This document shows positions 6,174 to 12,658 of a DNA stretch of 12,658 nt, one piece after another. The stretch's first letter is position 1. Each line of letters starts with the position of its first letter. The translations under genes were made by a program, and so were the position numbers. The notes under the pieces are model-generated. The model was not told the origin of the DNA and searched no databases. It saw only the letters and a list, made by a program, of their open reading frames with translations. Origin of the DNA: Halieaceae bacterium (GTDB lineage Bacteria > Pseudomonadota > Gammaproteobacteria > Pseudomonadales > Halieaceae); NCBI GenBank assembly GCA_011524755.1, contig WTJR01000156.1, positions 3,818 through 16,475 of the forward strand. The letters are read 5' to 3'.

Positions 6174-7544
6174 TCAACGCCCCAGTGAGCTCGGTAACCA
6201 GGTGACGATATCCGGAAAGAGCCACAGCATGGCCAACAGGCCGAGCTGGATTAACACAAACGGGATGACACCACGGTAGATAGCACTCGTCGCCACCGAG
6301 TCATCGGCTACGCCGCGCAGATAGAACAAGGCGAAGCCGAAGGGCGGTGTAAGGAACGACGTCTGCAGATTGACCGCGATCATGACGCCAAGCCAGATGG
6401 GATCAAAACCCATCGCCAATAAAATAGGCGCGACAATCGGCACGACCACAAACGTTATTTCGATGAAATCGAGAATGAACCCGAGTAGAAACATGACAAG
6501 CATCACGATCAAAAGTGCCATGTGCGGTCCGCCACCGAGTTCCGCGAAAAACGCTTCAATCAGTTCATCGCCACCGAAGCCCCTAAACACCAGCGAAAAC
6601 AGGGCTGCGCCGATGAGGATGAGGAACACCATGCTGGTGGTTGCCATGGCGGAGCGCGCAATGTCTTTAAGCGTTTCCAAATCGAGCGCTGATTTGTAGG
6701 CCGCCAGACACAACGCGCCGACAGCGCCAACACCTGCGGCCTCTGTCGGTGTTGCCGCACCAACAATGATGGAGCCTAAGACCACGCCGATTAAAAGCAG
6801 CGGTGGTAACACGGCTGCCATGATGGAGGACTGGCCGTCATCGCTTACTTCCTCTGGGGCTGGGCAGTCGGATGGATTGCGCCAAGCCACAAATAGGAGG
6901 TATCCGAGGTATAGGCCAACCAGAACCAGGCCGGGTACCAGCGAGCCGACAAACAAGTCACCGACCGATACGGTTTGCGTATTGATAATGCCGCTTTGTA
7001 GCTGCGCCTGCTGATAAGCGGTGGACATGATGTCTCCTAGCAGAACGAGCGCAATAGACGGCGGAATGATTTGCCCCAGTGTGCCCGTGGCACAGATAAG
7101 CCCGGTAGCGAGCGATGGGTTGTAGCCTGCACGGAGCATGGAGGGAAGCGCCAGCACGCCCATCGTCACAACCGTCGCACCGACAATACCGGTACTGGCG
7201 GCTAGAAGTGCGCCCACCACGATAACGGATATGCCCAGACCGCCGGTTCGATTCCCCAGCCCGCTAGCCATGGCGGTCAGTAGTTCCTCGGCTATTTTGG
7301 CGCGCTCTAAGGTGACTCCCATGAGAATGAAGAGCGGCACGGCGACAAGCGTCTCATTGGTAATGGTGCCAAACATACGGCCCGACAGTGCAGCAACGAA
7401 GCTGGCATCGAAGTGCCCTGCAATCACGCCCACGGCGGCAAAGAGTAGTGCGGTTCCGGCAAGCGTCAGTGCAACAGGAAAGCCAAAGAGCAGTAATACG
7501 CAGACGCTGCCGAACAGTGCGAGTGCTAATTCACCCTCAACCAT
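6174..7544 (-). CDS. dctM: TRAP transporter large permease, DctM
   Basis: 456 residues, almost wholly hydrophobic, with about 12 membrane segments. This is the ion-coupled transport subunit that accepts substrate from the periplasmic DctP and moves it inward with Na+. DctM/SiaM-type signatures are visible: 'VPLFILMGVTLERA' (about 69-82), 'ASTGIVGATVVTMGVLALPSML', 'CATGTLGQIIPPSIALVLLGD', 'GAATPTEAAGVGAVGA', 'GFILDFIEITFVVVPIVAPILLAMGFDPIW' and, near the C-terminus, 'NLQTSFLTPPFGFALFYLRGVA'. The length is usual for unfused DctM. ATG 7544 lies inside the end of dctQ: the two genes overlap by 8 bp in different frames, with GAGG in dctQ about nine bases upstream, so coupled translation is expected. 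Its partner receptor is most plausibly the convergent dctP. Confidence 0.95.
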   Translation of the reverse strand: MVEGELALALFGSVCVLLLFGFPVALTLAGTALLFAAVGVIAGHFDASFVAALSGRMFGTITNETLVAVPLFILMGVTLERAKIAEELLTAMASGLGNRTGGLGISVIVVGALLAASTGIVGATVVTMGVLALPSMLRAGYNPSLATGLICATGTLGQIIPPSIALVLLGDIMSTAYQQAQLQSGIINTQTVSVGDLFVGSLVPGLVLVGLYLGYLLFVAWRNPSDCPAPEEVSDDGQSSIMAAVLPPLLLIGVVLGSIIVGAATPTEAAGVGAVGALCLAAYKSALDLETLKDIARSAMATTSMVFLILIGAALFSLVFRGFGGDELIEAFFAELGGGPHMALLIVMLVMFLLGFILDFIEITFVVVPIVAPILLAMGFDPIWLGVMIAVNLQTSFLTPPFGFALFYLRGVADDSVATSAIYRGVIPFVLIQLGLLAMLWLFPDIVTWLPSSLGR

Positions 7545-8055
7545 CAGTGGGCACCTCGCTCAGCTCGATCAAGCCCTGGATGATAAGGCTTACAGCTTGA
7601 AGTGCGAGTAGCAGCGCCATAGCTGGTATCAGTGTTTTAAGAAGGAATACCGCTGGTATGCCTCCCGGCTCAGGTGAGGATTCCATGATCGACCAGCTTT
7701 CTGACACATAGCCCCAAGACCCGAACAAGATGAGTGTGCAGAAAGGTAATGTGAACATGGTGTGGCCAATAGTATTCACCCAGTGCTTCTGGCGATCCGT
7801 GAAATTTCGATAAAAGACATCAACCCGCACATGCTTGTCTGCAAGCAACGTGGGTGCCGCGCCGAGCATGAACAGAGCGCCATGCAAATAGAGCACTGAT
7901 TCCTGTGCTGCGATCGCACCCTGTCCAAATCCATAGCGCAGGATCACTACGGTGGTTGTGACTAACGCCATGGCAATCGCCGCATAGGCCACGGCATTGC
8001 CAACGCTGCGGCTCACACTATCGATTGTCTGCGCAAGAGTTGCCCAGTACTTCAC
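7537..8055 (-). CDS. dctQ: TRAP transporter small permease, DctQ
   Basis: 172 residues with four predicted membrane helices: about 19-41, 53-70, 92-115 and 135-160. DctQ pairs with DctM in the inner membrane and helps dock the DctP receptor. Family marks are 'VILRYGFGQGAIAAQESVLYLHGALFMLGAAPTLLADKHVRVDVFYR', with the conserved Arg after helix 1, Gln-Glu before helix 2 and the Val-Arg-Val-Asp loop. Also present is 'SWSIMESSPEPGGIPAVFLLKTLIPAMALLL', a pattern common in the DctQ subtype often named for mannitol or chloroaromatic compounds. The start is taken as GTG 8055. GAGGA lies about 13 bases upstream, which is long; it would be ideally spaced for the rare start ATT at 8061, which would add two residues. 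dctQ is the first gene of the dctQ-dctM-yciA group. Confidence 0.92.
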   Translation of the reverse strand: MKYWATLAQTIDSVSRSVGNAVAYAAIAMALVTTTVVILRYGFGQGAIAAQESVLYLHGALFMLGAAPTLLADKHVRVDVFYRNFTDRQKHWVNTIGHTMFTLPFCTLILFGSWGYVSESWSIMESSPEPGGIPAVFLLKTLIPAMALLLALQAVSLIIQGLIELSEVPTDG

Positions 8056-8127
8056 TGTAATGACCCGTTCCTCAACACGACGTTGAAGGTTATCATCGTG
8101 TGAACATCAATTGCAGAGAGATTCACT
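8056..8127. promoter_or_regulatory. Divergent promoter region between dctQ and yaaA
   Basis: A 72-bp gap between genes read outward. On the plus strand TTGAAG (8083-8088) with a 17-base spacer leads to ATCAAT (8106-8111), a 4/6 and 3/6 match to sigma-70 boxes that would give yaaA only a very short leader. AGAGAG (8115-8120) is the likely yaaA ribosome binding site. I see no OxyR-like or other operator with confidence. Confidence 0.4.
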
Positions 8128-8907
8128 GTGCTTACCGTACTGTCGCCAGCAAAAACACTGGATTACGAGACACCGTCTACAACAGCGACCTCAACGACTC
8201 CGCGATTTATGGATCAGTCGGCCCTGTTAGTAGACGACGCTAGAAAGCTAGCTCCAGATGACATTCGTTCGCTTATGGGTGTGAGCGAGTCGATTGCGGA
8301 CCTCAATCACGCGCGCTTCATGAACTGGCAGGAAGAGGCGAGCGCCGATAATGCAAAGCAGGCGGTGCTTGCGTTTAAAGGCGACGTTTACACGGGCCTT
8401 GAGGCAGATTCGATGAGCGAAAGCGATCTCGAGTTCGCGCAGTCCAGACTGAGAATTCTATCTGGCCTCTATGGCCTGCTGCGGCCTTTGGACCTCATGC
8501 AGCCATATCGACTTGAGATGGGGCTTAAGTTTGCAAACCAACGCGGCAAGAACCTCTATGAATTCTGGGGTGATCGCGTGACGGATACCCTCAACGAAGA
8601 CCTGGCCTCGGCGAATACTGACGTCCTGATTAATCTGGCTTCCAATGAGTACTTCAAGGCGGTGAAACCAAAAGCCCTAAACGCTGACGTCATTACGCCG
8701 CAGTTCAAGGATCTTAAGAACGGTCAGTACAAGATGATTTCGTTTTTCGCCAAGAAGGCGCGAGGCGTCATGGCTCGTTACATCATCGACAAGCGAATTA
8801 CTGATCCCGAGGCGCTCAAGGCCTTCAATGGATCCGGGTACTACTTTAGCGAGGAACATTCGAAAGGACCGCAATGGGTCTTTTTGCGTGACGAGGCGCC
8901 AGCGTAG
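8128..8907 (+). CDS. yaaA: Peroxide stress protein YaaA (DUF328)
   Basis: 259 residues (E. coli YaaA has 258), closely similar along the whole length. Conserved blocks are 'LSPAKTLDY' (5-13), 'LAFKGDVYTGL' (81-91), 'SGLYGLLRPLDLMQPYRLEMG' (112-132), 'INLASNEYFKAVKPK' (168-182) and 'ISFFAKKARGVMARYII' (204-220). In E. coli the protein is induced through OxyR, lowers free iron during hydrogen peroxide stress and has a DNA-binding fold; the same role is inferred here. The start is GTG 8128, giving 'MLTVLSPAKT', which matches the family N-terminus exactly; AGAGAG lies seven bases upstream. It is a single-gene unit between divergent dctQ and the convergent DUF482 gene, whose stop is 16 bp away. 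Confidence 0.97.
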   Translation: MLTVLSPAKTLDYETPSTTATSTTPRFMDQSALLVDDARKLAPDDIRSLMGVSESIADLNHARFMNWQEEASADNAKQAVLAFKGDVYTGLEADSMSESDLEFAQSRLRILSGLYGLLRPLDLMQPYRLEMGLKFANQRGKNLYEFWGDRVTDTLNEDLASANTDVLINLASNEYFKAVKPKALNADVITPQFKDLKNGQYKMISFFAKKARGVMARYIIDKRITDPEALKAFNGSGYYFSEEHSKGPQWVFLRDEAPA

Positions 8908-8923
8908 TCGAGGATATCGAGCG

Positions 8924-10057
8924 TTACGATTCCTGTTTAAAGGGTAGTAACGTGGCAGCTTCGTCCCGGTAGCGACGAACGTGATCACAGTCTCGCCGGC
9001 AAAAGTCAGCAACCGCGTCTTTTAACCGTGGTTCGGCTACCCAGTGGTTTGAATAAGTGAGTGTGGGCTCGAAGCCACGCTGTATCTTATGTTCGCCTTG
9101 TGCACCCGGATCGAAGCGGCTGATACCGCGCTCAATACAATACTCGATGCCACGGTAGTAGCAGGCCTCGAAGTGCAAGAAATCAAATTCCTTCAGGCAG
9201 CCCCAGTAACGACCGTACAGCGTATCGTCATCAACAAAGTACAGCGCGGCGGCGACCGGCTTCTCACCTTCGTGCGCAATGACCATGACGGTGCTTTCAC
9301 CTAACTGAGGGCAGACCTTCGTAAAGAAGTCACCGGTCAAATAACCTTGATGGCCGCTTCGTTTCAGATAGGTCGTCTGATAGCAGTAGTAAAAAAATGC
9401 CCAGTCTTCCTCGCTAATGTCGCTACCTGTTTTGGTGACGAGTTGTAGGTTCTGAGCCGCGATCGCTGCTCGTTCTTTCTTGAGGGCTTTGCGTTTTCGA
9501 CTGTTAAAGGCAGAAAGAAAGTCATCGAAATCTGAGTAGTTTCGGTTAAACCAATGGAACTGCGTGGTCATGCGCTGCATCAGGCCAGCAGTTGCCAGTT
9601 GTGTCGAGGTCGTTTCGTCCGGAAACAAAATATGCCAGCTCGAGATGTTCTCGGACGCGCACCAGTCAGTGACAGCTGAGATCAACTCGAGCTGCGCATC
9701 AGGATGGTCGTTGTCTGTCCATAACCGAGGCCCAGTCGCCGGTGTAAACGGTACGCCGGTTACAAGCTTCGGATAGTAGTCCAAACCACTCCGGTGCCAG
9801 GCATCAGCCCATGACCAGTCGAAGACATATTCACCGTAACTGTGGCTCTTCAAAAATCCGGGTGCTAGGGCGATTGGATGATCCTTATCCCAAAGACCAA
9901 GGTGACAGTTTTGCCAACCAGACTGACTGCCCGTGCTACCTGATGTTTCTAACCCCTCGAGAAACCTGTGCGTGAGAAAGGGGTAGCCAGTCGAGAACGA
10001 CGCGTCCCAAGCCGCTTTGGGTAAATCATTAACGCTTGGGTACAGTCGAAGTTCCAC
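8924..10057 (-). CDS. COG3146/DUF482 GNAT-like protein
   Basis: 377 residues of the family often labelled 'peptidogalycan biosynthesis protein' or GNAT N-acetyltransferase, whose fold resembles FemAB. I recognise 'YVFDWSWADAWHRSGLDYYPKLVTGVPFTPATGPR' (about 77-111), the basic helix 'RKRKALKKERAAI' (187-199), 'KPVAAALYFVDDDTLYGRYWG' (266-286, the acyl-donor side of the GNAT core), and the C-terminal hallmark 'HFEACYYRGIEYCIERGISRFDPGAQGEHKIQRGFEP' (295-331). The real substrate is not known to me; transfer to an envelope precursor is the database guess. No signal peptide or membrane helix is seen, so it is cytoplasmic. The start is GTG 10057 without a clear SD, 28 bp after the ubiA stop, making it probably the last gene of the recG-ubiA transcript. 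Confidence 0.87.
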   Translation of the reverse strand: MELRLYPSVNDLPKAAWDASFSTGYPFLTHRFLEGLETSGSTGSQSGWQNCHLGLWDKDHPIALAPGFLKSHSYGEYVFDWSWADAWHRSGLDYYPKLVTGVPFTPATGPRLWTDNDHPDAQLELISAVTDWCASENISSWHILFPDETTSTQLATAGLMQRMTTQFHWFNRNYSDFDDFLSAFNSRKRKALKKERAAIAAQNLQLVTKTGSDISEEDWAFFYYCYQTTYLKRSGHQGYLTGDFFTKVCPQLGESTVMVIAHEGEKPVAAALYFVDDDTLYGRYWGCLKEFDFLHFEACYYRGIEYCIERGISRFDPGAQGEHKIQRGFEPTLTYSNHWVAEPRLKDAVADFCRRDCDHVRRYRDEAATLLPFKQES

Positions 10058-10085
10058 GCTGGAGAGTCTGGCTAGTATTCAGGGC

Positions 10086-10979
10086 TTATACGGATAGAGT
10101 GGCGTAGTGTCCCAGTAGCCCAACCGCCACGATTAAACCAATCCACTTACTCTCGTTAAAGGCTTGAAAGCAGGTTTCGCGTGACCGATCGCTAATGAGT
10201 CGCTGGTGCCTGACAAACAGTGCAGCGACTGCGGCAATCGATAGGAAGTAAATAACGCCCAGACTAAAGCTCAGGCCGGTCGCCACAAAGCAGAGCAAAC
10301 ACACTACCTGTAGGCCAAAAATGATTCGCGTATCGGCTTCACCAAACAGTATGGCTGTCGACTTGATACCCACTTCCAGATCGTCCTCTCGATCGACCAT
10401 GGCGTATTGCGTGTCATAGACCACGACCCATAAAAGGTTTGCGAGGAACAGCCACCACAGTCCTGCCGGCATCGTCTCTGTGGCGGCTGCGAAGGCCATG
10501 GGAATGCTCCAAGAGAAGGCCATGCCTAGGACCACTTGTGGTAGGTGGGTGAAGCGCTTCATGAATGGGTACACGATGGTTAGCGCAGCGCCAATGAACG
10601 ATAGTTGCACGGTGAGCCAGTTAATTTGCATCACCAGCCACAATGCAAGCCCCAGTAAACCAAACAGCAAACAGAGCGCTTCAATAACCGATACCTCACC
10701 GGTCACCAGAGGTCGGTTACGGGTTCGCTCAACAAAGCCGTCCAACTTTCGATCGGTGAGGTCATTGGTGGTGCACCCCGCCGATCGCATAACGAAGGCG
10801 CCGACAATAAAAGTGAAGATCAGGAACGGTGTTGGGAGTCCCTCGGACGCAATGATCAGACCCCAGAGCGCGGGTGCGAGCAATAGGTAAGTCCCAATGG
10901 GCTTGTCAAATCGAATCACCCGCAGGAGCGCGCTGAGTTTTTGTCGTGTTAGGGCTATCGCTGACAAGAGGTCATCCAA
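10086..10979 (-). CDS. ubiA: 4-hydroxybenzoate octaprenyltransferase, UbiA
   Basis: 297 residues, an inner-membrane prenyltransferase that joins 4-hydroxybenzoate to the polyprenyl diphosphate tail, the first membrane step of ubiquinone synthesis. Both Asp-rich Mg-diphosphate motifs are intact: 'GCTTNDLTDRKLDGFVERTRNRPL' (68-91) and 'YDTQYAMVDREDDLEVGIKSTAILFG' (188-213). The N-terminal 'IRFDKPIGTYLLLAPALWGL' matches E. coli UbiA '[20 protein letters not shown]'. About eight or nine membrane segments fill the rest. The start must lie after the in-frame TAA that ends recG (11000-10998). No ATG is available before the conserved region, so TTG 10979 (or TTG 10967) is the likely start, without a good SD. 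It follows recG by 18 bp and probably depends on coupling. No ubiC is next to it. Confidence 0.95.
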   Translation of the reverse strand: MDDLLSAIALTRQKLSALLRVIRFDKPIGTYLLLAPALWGLIIASEGLPTPFLIFTFIVGAFVMRSAGCTTNDLTDRKLDGFVERTRNRPLVTGEVSVIEALCLLFGLLGLALWLVMQINWLTVQLSFIGAALTIVYPFMKRFTHLPQVVLGMAFSWSIPMAFAAATETMPAGLWWLFLANLLWVVVYDTQYAMVDREDDLEVGIKSTAILFGEADTRIIFGLQVVCLLCFVATGLSFSLGVIYFLSIAAVAALFVRHQRLISDRSRETCFQAFNESKWIGLIVAVGLLGHYATLSV

Positions 10980-10997
10980 AAAAGTTTGTGTGGGTGA

Positions 10998-12658
10998 TTA
11001 TACGTGTGCAAAGGCTTCGCGTGCGCGAGTCCAACGCGACTCAATCTGTTCTGCCCGTTTGGGGTCGTCCCGTACTAGCTCCTCGGCGACAGTTTGCGCC
11101 GTCTCCAGAAGCGCTTCGTGCTCGGGAAGTCGAGCGACTCGGAATGATGACAGCCCGGTCTGTCGTGTTCCCAGCACTTCCCCGGGTCCGCGAATGCTTA
11201 GATCTTTCTCGGCGATAACGAAGCCGTCTTGTGATTCCCGCATGACCGCAAGACGCTGCTTGGCGGTTTGGCTCAGGGGTGATTGATACATCAACAAGCA
11301 ATGGCTCTCTATGGCACCTCGGCCTACTCGCCCACGCAATTGGTGCAATTGCGCTAGCCCGAAACGCTCCGCATTTTCGATAATCATCATGCTTGCGTTG
11401 GGGACATCCACACCAACCTCAATAACGGTCGTCGCGACCAAGATATCAATGCGATTTGCAGCAAAGGCGGCCATCATCTCCGCTTTTTCATCAGCACTGA
11501 GTCGCCCATGTAAGAGACCTACTTTCAGGTCGGTTAAGGCTTCGCTCAGTTGCGCTGCGGCTATTTCAGCCGCATTTGCCTGCAATGCGTCACTCTCTTC
11601 AATCAAGGCGCAGACCCAGTAGGCCTGGCGCCCCTCTCTGCATGCAGCGCCAACGCGGTCAATCACCTGTTGTCTGCGTGCCGTATCAATCAACACCGTT
11701 GTTATGGGTTTTCGCCCGGGTGGAAGCTCGTCAATCACCGAGCAGTCCAAGTCCGCGTACGCCACCATCGACAGTGTTCTTGGTATGGGGGTGGCGGTCA
11801 TGGTCAGCTGGTGGGGGGTGATGTCATCTTTTCCCCGGCGGGTAAGTGACAGCCTCTGGTTGACGCCAAAGCGGTGCTGCTCATCGACCAGCACCAGGCC
11901 AAGTGATGCGAATGATACGTGGTCCTGAAATAAGGCGTGCGTGCCGACCACGATATCAACCTCGCCCTCTTCAACAGCCGCCAGCGCCTCGCGCCTCGCC
12001 TTGCCTTTAATTTGGCCGGTTAGCCACAGCACTTTGACTCCTAGTGGTTCGAACCATTGGTTGAAGCCACGAAAATGTTGCTCGGACAGGAGCTCGGTGG
12101 GTGCCATCAGCGCTACTTGATGTCCCGCCTCCACCATGTGCGCGGCGCTAATGGCCGCTACCAACGTTTTGCCTGAACCAACGTCGCCCTGAAGCAGTCG
12201 TAACATCGGTGTGGGTTTTTTTAGGTCCTCGACAATTTCGAAGCAAACCCGCGTTTGCGCGCCGGTTAGTGAGAACGGCAGGGTTTCGATGATGGCCCTG
12301 GCCATTTTGCCACCTTCTGCGGCTTGTGCAGACTGCAGCTGCAATGTTCGCGCGCGTCGAGACAGCATCGAAATTTGGTGTGCGATAAGCTCCTCGCTCG
12401 CTAGTCGGAGCTGCGCAGGGTGTCGTCCCTCAAGAATGGTATGCGTGTTCACGCCCGCGGGTGGTTGGTGTAACAGGGCGATAGCCTCTGCCATGGAAGG
12501 CGCGTCCTTTAACCGTCCCTGCAGTAAATCGTCTGGCGGGTTTTGCGCGAGGTAGGTCAATGCCTGTCGAGCGAGATTACGCAACGTGCTTTGACCCATG
12601 CCCTCGGTCGTTGGATAAACAGGCGTCAATGCATCTTCCAGCGCTGTTTCTCGCTCAC
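10998..12658 (-). CDS. recG: ATP-dependent DNA helicase RecG, N-terminus cut by window edge
   Basis: The frame is open to the right edge; about 553 residues are visible, and roughly 140-150 at the N-terminus (most of the wedge domain) lie outside. RecG is an SF2 double-strand DNA translocase that reverses stalled replication forks and branch-migrates Holliday junctions. Visible landmarks in order are 'LTPVYPTTEG' (end of the wedge region), 'EGRHPAQLRLASEELIAHQ', Walker A 'GDVGSGKT' (about 12188-12165), 'MAPTELLSEQHF', the DEQH box 'VLVDEQHRFGVNQR', motif III 'TMTATPIPRT', 'VIDELPPGRKP', 'LHGRLSADEK', 'VATTVIEVGVDVPNAS', motif VI 'QLHQLRGRVGRG' and the C-terminal hook 'GFVIAEKDLSIRGPGEVLGTRQTG'. 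All are close to E. coli RecG. It appears to be the upstream member of a recG-ubiA-DUF482 run; no promoter is visible inside the window. Confidence 0.97.
   Translation of the reverse strand, partial: ERETALEDALTPVYPTTEGMGQSTLRNLARQALTYLAQNPPDDLLQGRLKDAPSMAEAIALLHQPPAGVNTHTILEGRHPAQLRLASEELIAHQISMLSRRARTLQLQSAQAAEGGKMARAIIETLPFSLTGAQTRVCFEIVEDLKKPTPMLRLLQGDVGSGKTLVAAISAAHMVEAGHQVALMAPTELLSEQHFRGFNQWFEPLGVKVLWLTGQIKGKARREALAAVEEGEVDIVVGTHALFQDHVSFASLGLVLVDEQHRFGVNQRLSLTRRGKDDITPHQLTMTATPIPRTLSMVAYADLDCSVIDELPPGRKPITTVLIDTARRQQVIDRVGAACREGRQAYWVCALIEESDALQANAAEIAAAQLSEALTDLKVGLLHGRLSADEKAEMMAAFAANRIDILVATTVIEVGVDVPNASMMIIENAERFGLAQLHQLRGRVGRGAIESHCLLMYQSPLSQTAKQRLAVMRESQDGFVIAEKDLSIRGPGEVLGTRQTGLSSFRVARLPEHEALLETAQTVAEELVRDDPKRAEQIESRWTRAREAFAHV

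Noticed and set aside
7138..7611. Open frame of about 157 codons on the + strand opposite dctM and dctQ
   Set aside because: Ser/Thr/Pro-rich translation typical of the antisense of a hydrophobic permease gene; the minus-strand DctM/DctQ match is unambiguous.
8905..8930. Terminator between convergent yaaA and DUF482 genes
   Set aside because: Only a 4-bp ATCG/CGAT pairing is visible, with no T-run; not enough to call a terminator.
1..12658. Defence island, prophage, secretion or biosynthetic system
   Set aside because: All recognisable genes are housekeeping or common transport genes, with no integrase, transposase, toxin-antitoxin pair, att repeat or evident composition shift.

Overview
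This is an ordinary protein-coding stretch of a gammaproteobacterial chromosome. All genes are close-packed and both window edges cut through a gene. UvrD, YaaA, YciA, UbiA and RecG all read as close relatives of their E. coli counterparts. The TRAP transporter and the moderate GC (roughly mid-50s percent by eye) suggest a marine heterotroph, possibly near the OM60/NOR5 (Halieaceae) group. That placement is an impression from protein style, not a computed result. I see no tRNA, rRNA, CRISPR array, insertion sequence, phage gene or origin.

Layout. Bases 1-1051 (+): the C-terminal part of a GNAT acetyltransferase, a single-domain cupin, and a small three-helix membrane protein of unknown function. 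Bases 1048-2313 (-): a bitopic protein with two SPOR domains and a very acidic N-terminus, meeting the membrane protein tail to tail with a 4-bp overlap. A 98-bp divergent gap follows. Bases 2412-5730 (+): uvrD (helicase II), then dctP, a TRAP substrate-binding protein whose ribosome binding site lies on the uvrD stop codon. Bases 8055-5717 (-): dctQ, dctM and a YciA-type acyl-CoA thioesterase, running towards dctP and overlapping it by 14 bp. Bases 8128-8907 (+): yaaA. Bases 12658-8924 (-): recG (5' end outside the window), ubiA, and a COG3146/DUF482 GNAT-like protein.

How the genes work together. DctP, DctQ and DctM together make one complete tripartite TRAP importer, probably for a 2-oxo or other small carboxylate, but its periplasmic receptor gene is on the opposite strand from its two membrane subunits. 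The thioesterase gene sits between them. The receptor gene appears to be read through from uvrD, and the membrane genes have their own upstream region shared divergently with yaaA. The other genes are housekeeping: repair and replication-fork processing (UvrD, RecG), ubiquinone synthesis (UbiA), peroxide stress (YaaA) and cell envelope/division (SPOR protein).

I found no convincing undescribed system. The points most worth a second look are the split, convergent TRAP locus with its symmetrical double-stop overlap, the acidic tandem-SPOR protein, the small uncharacterised membrane protein, and the frequent non-ATG starts (five of eleven), including a TTG start for ubiA.
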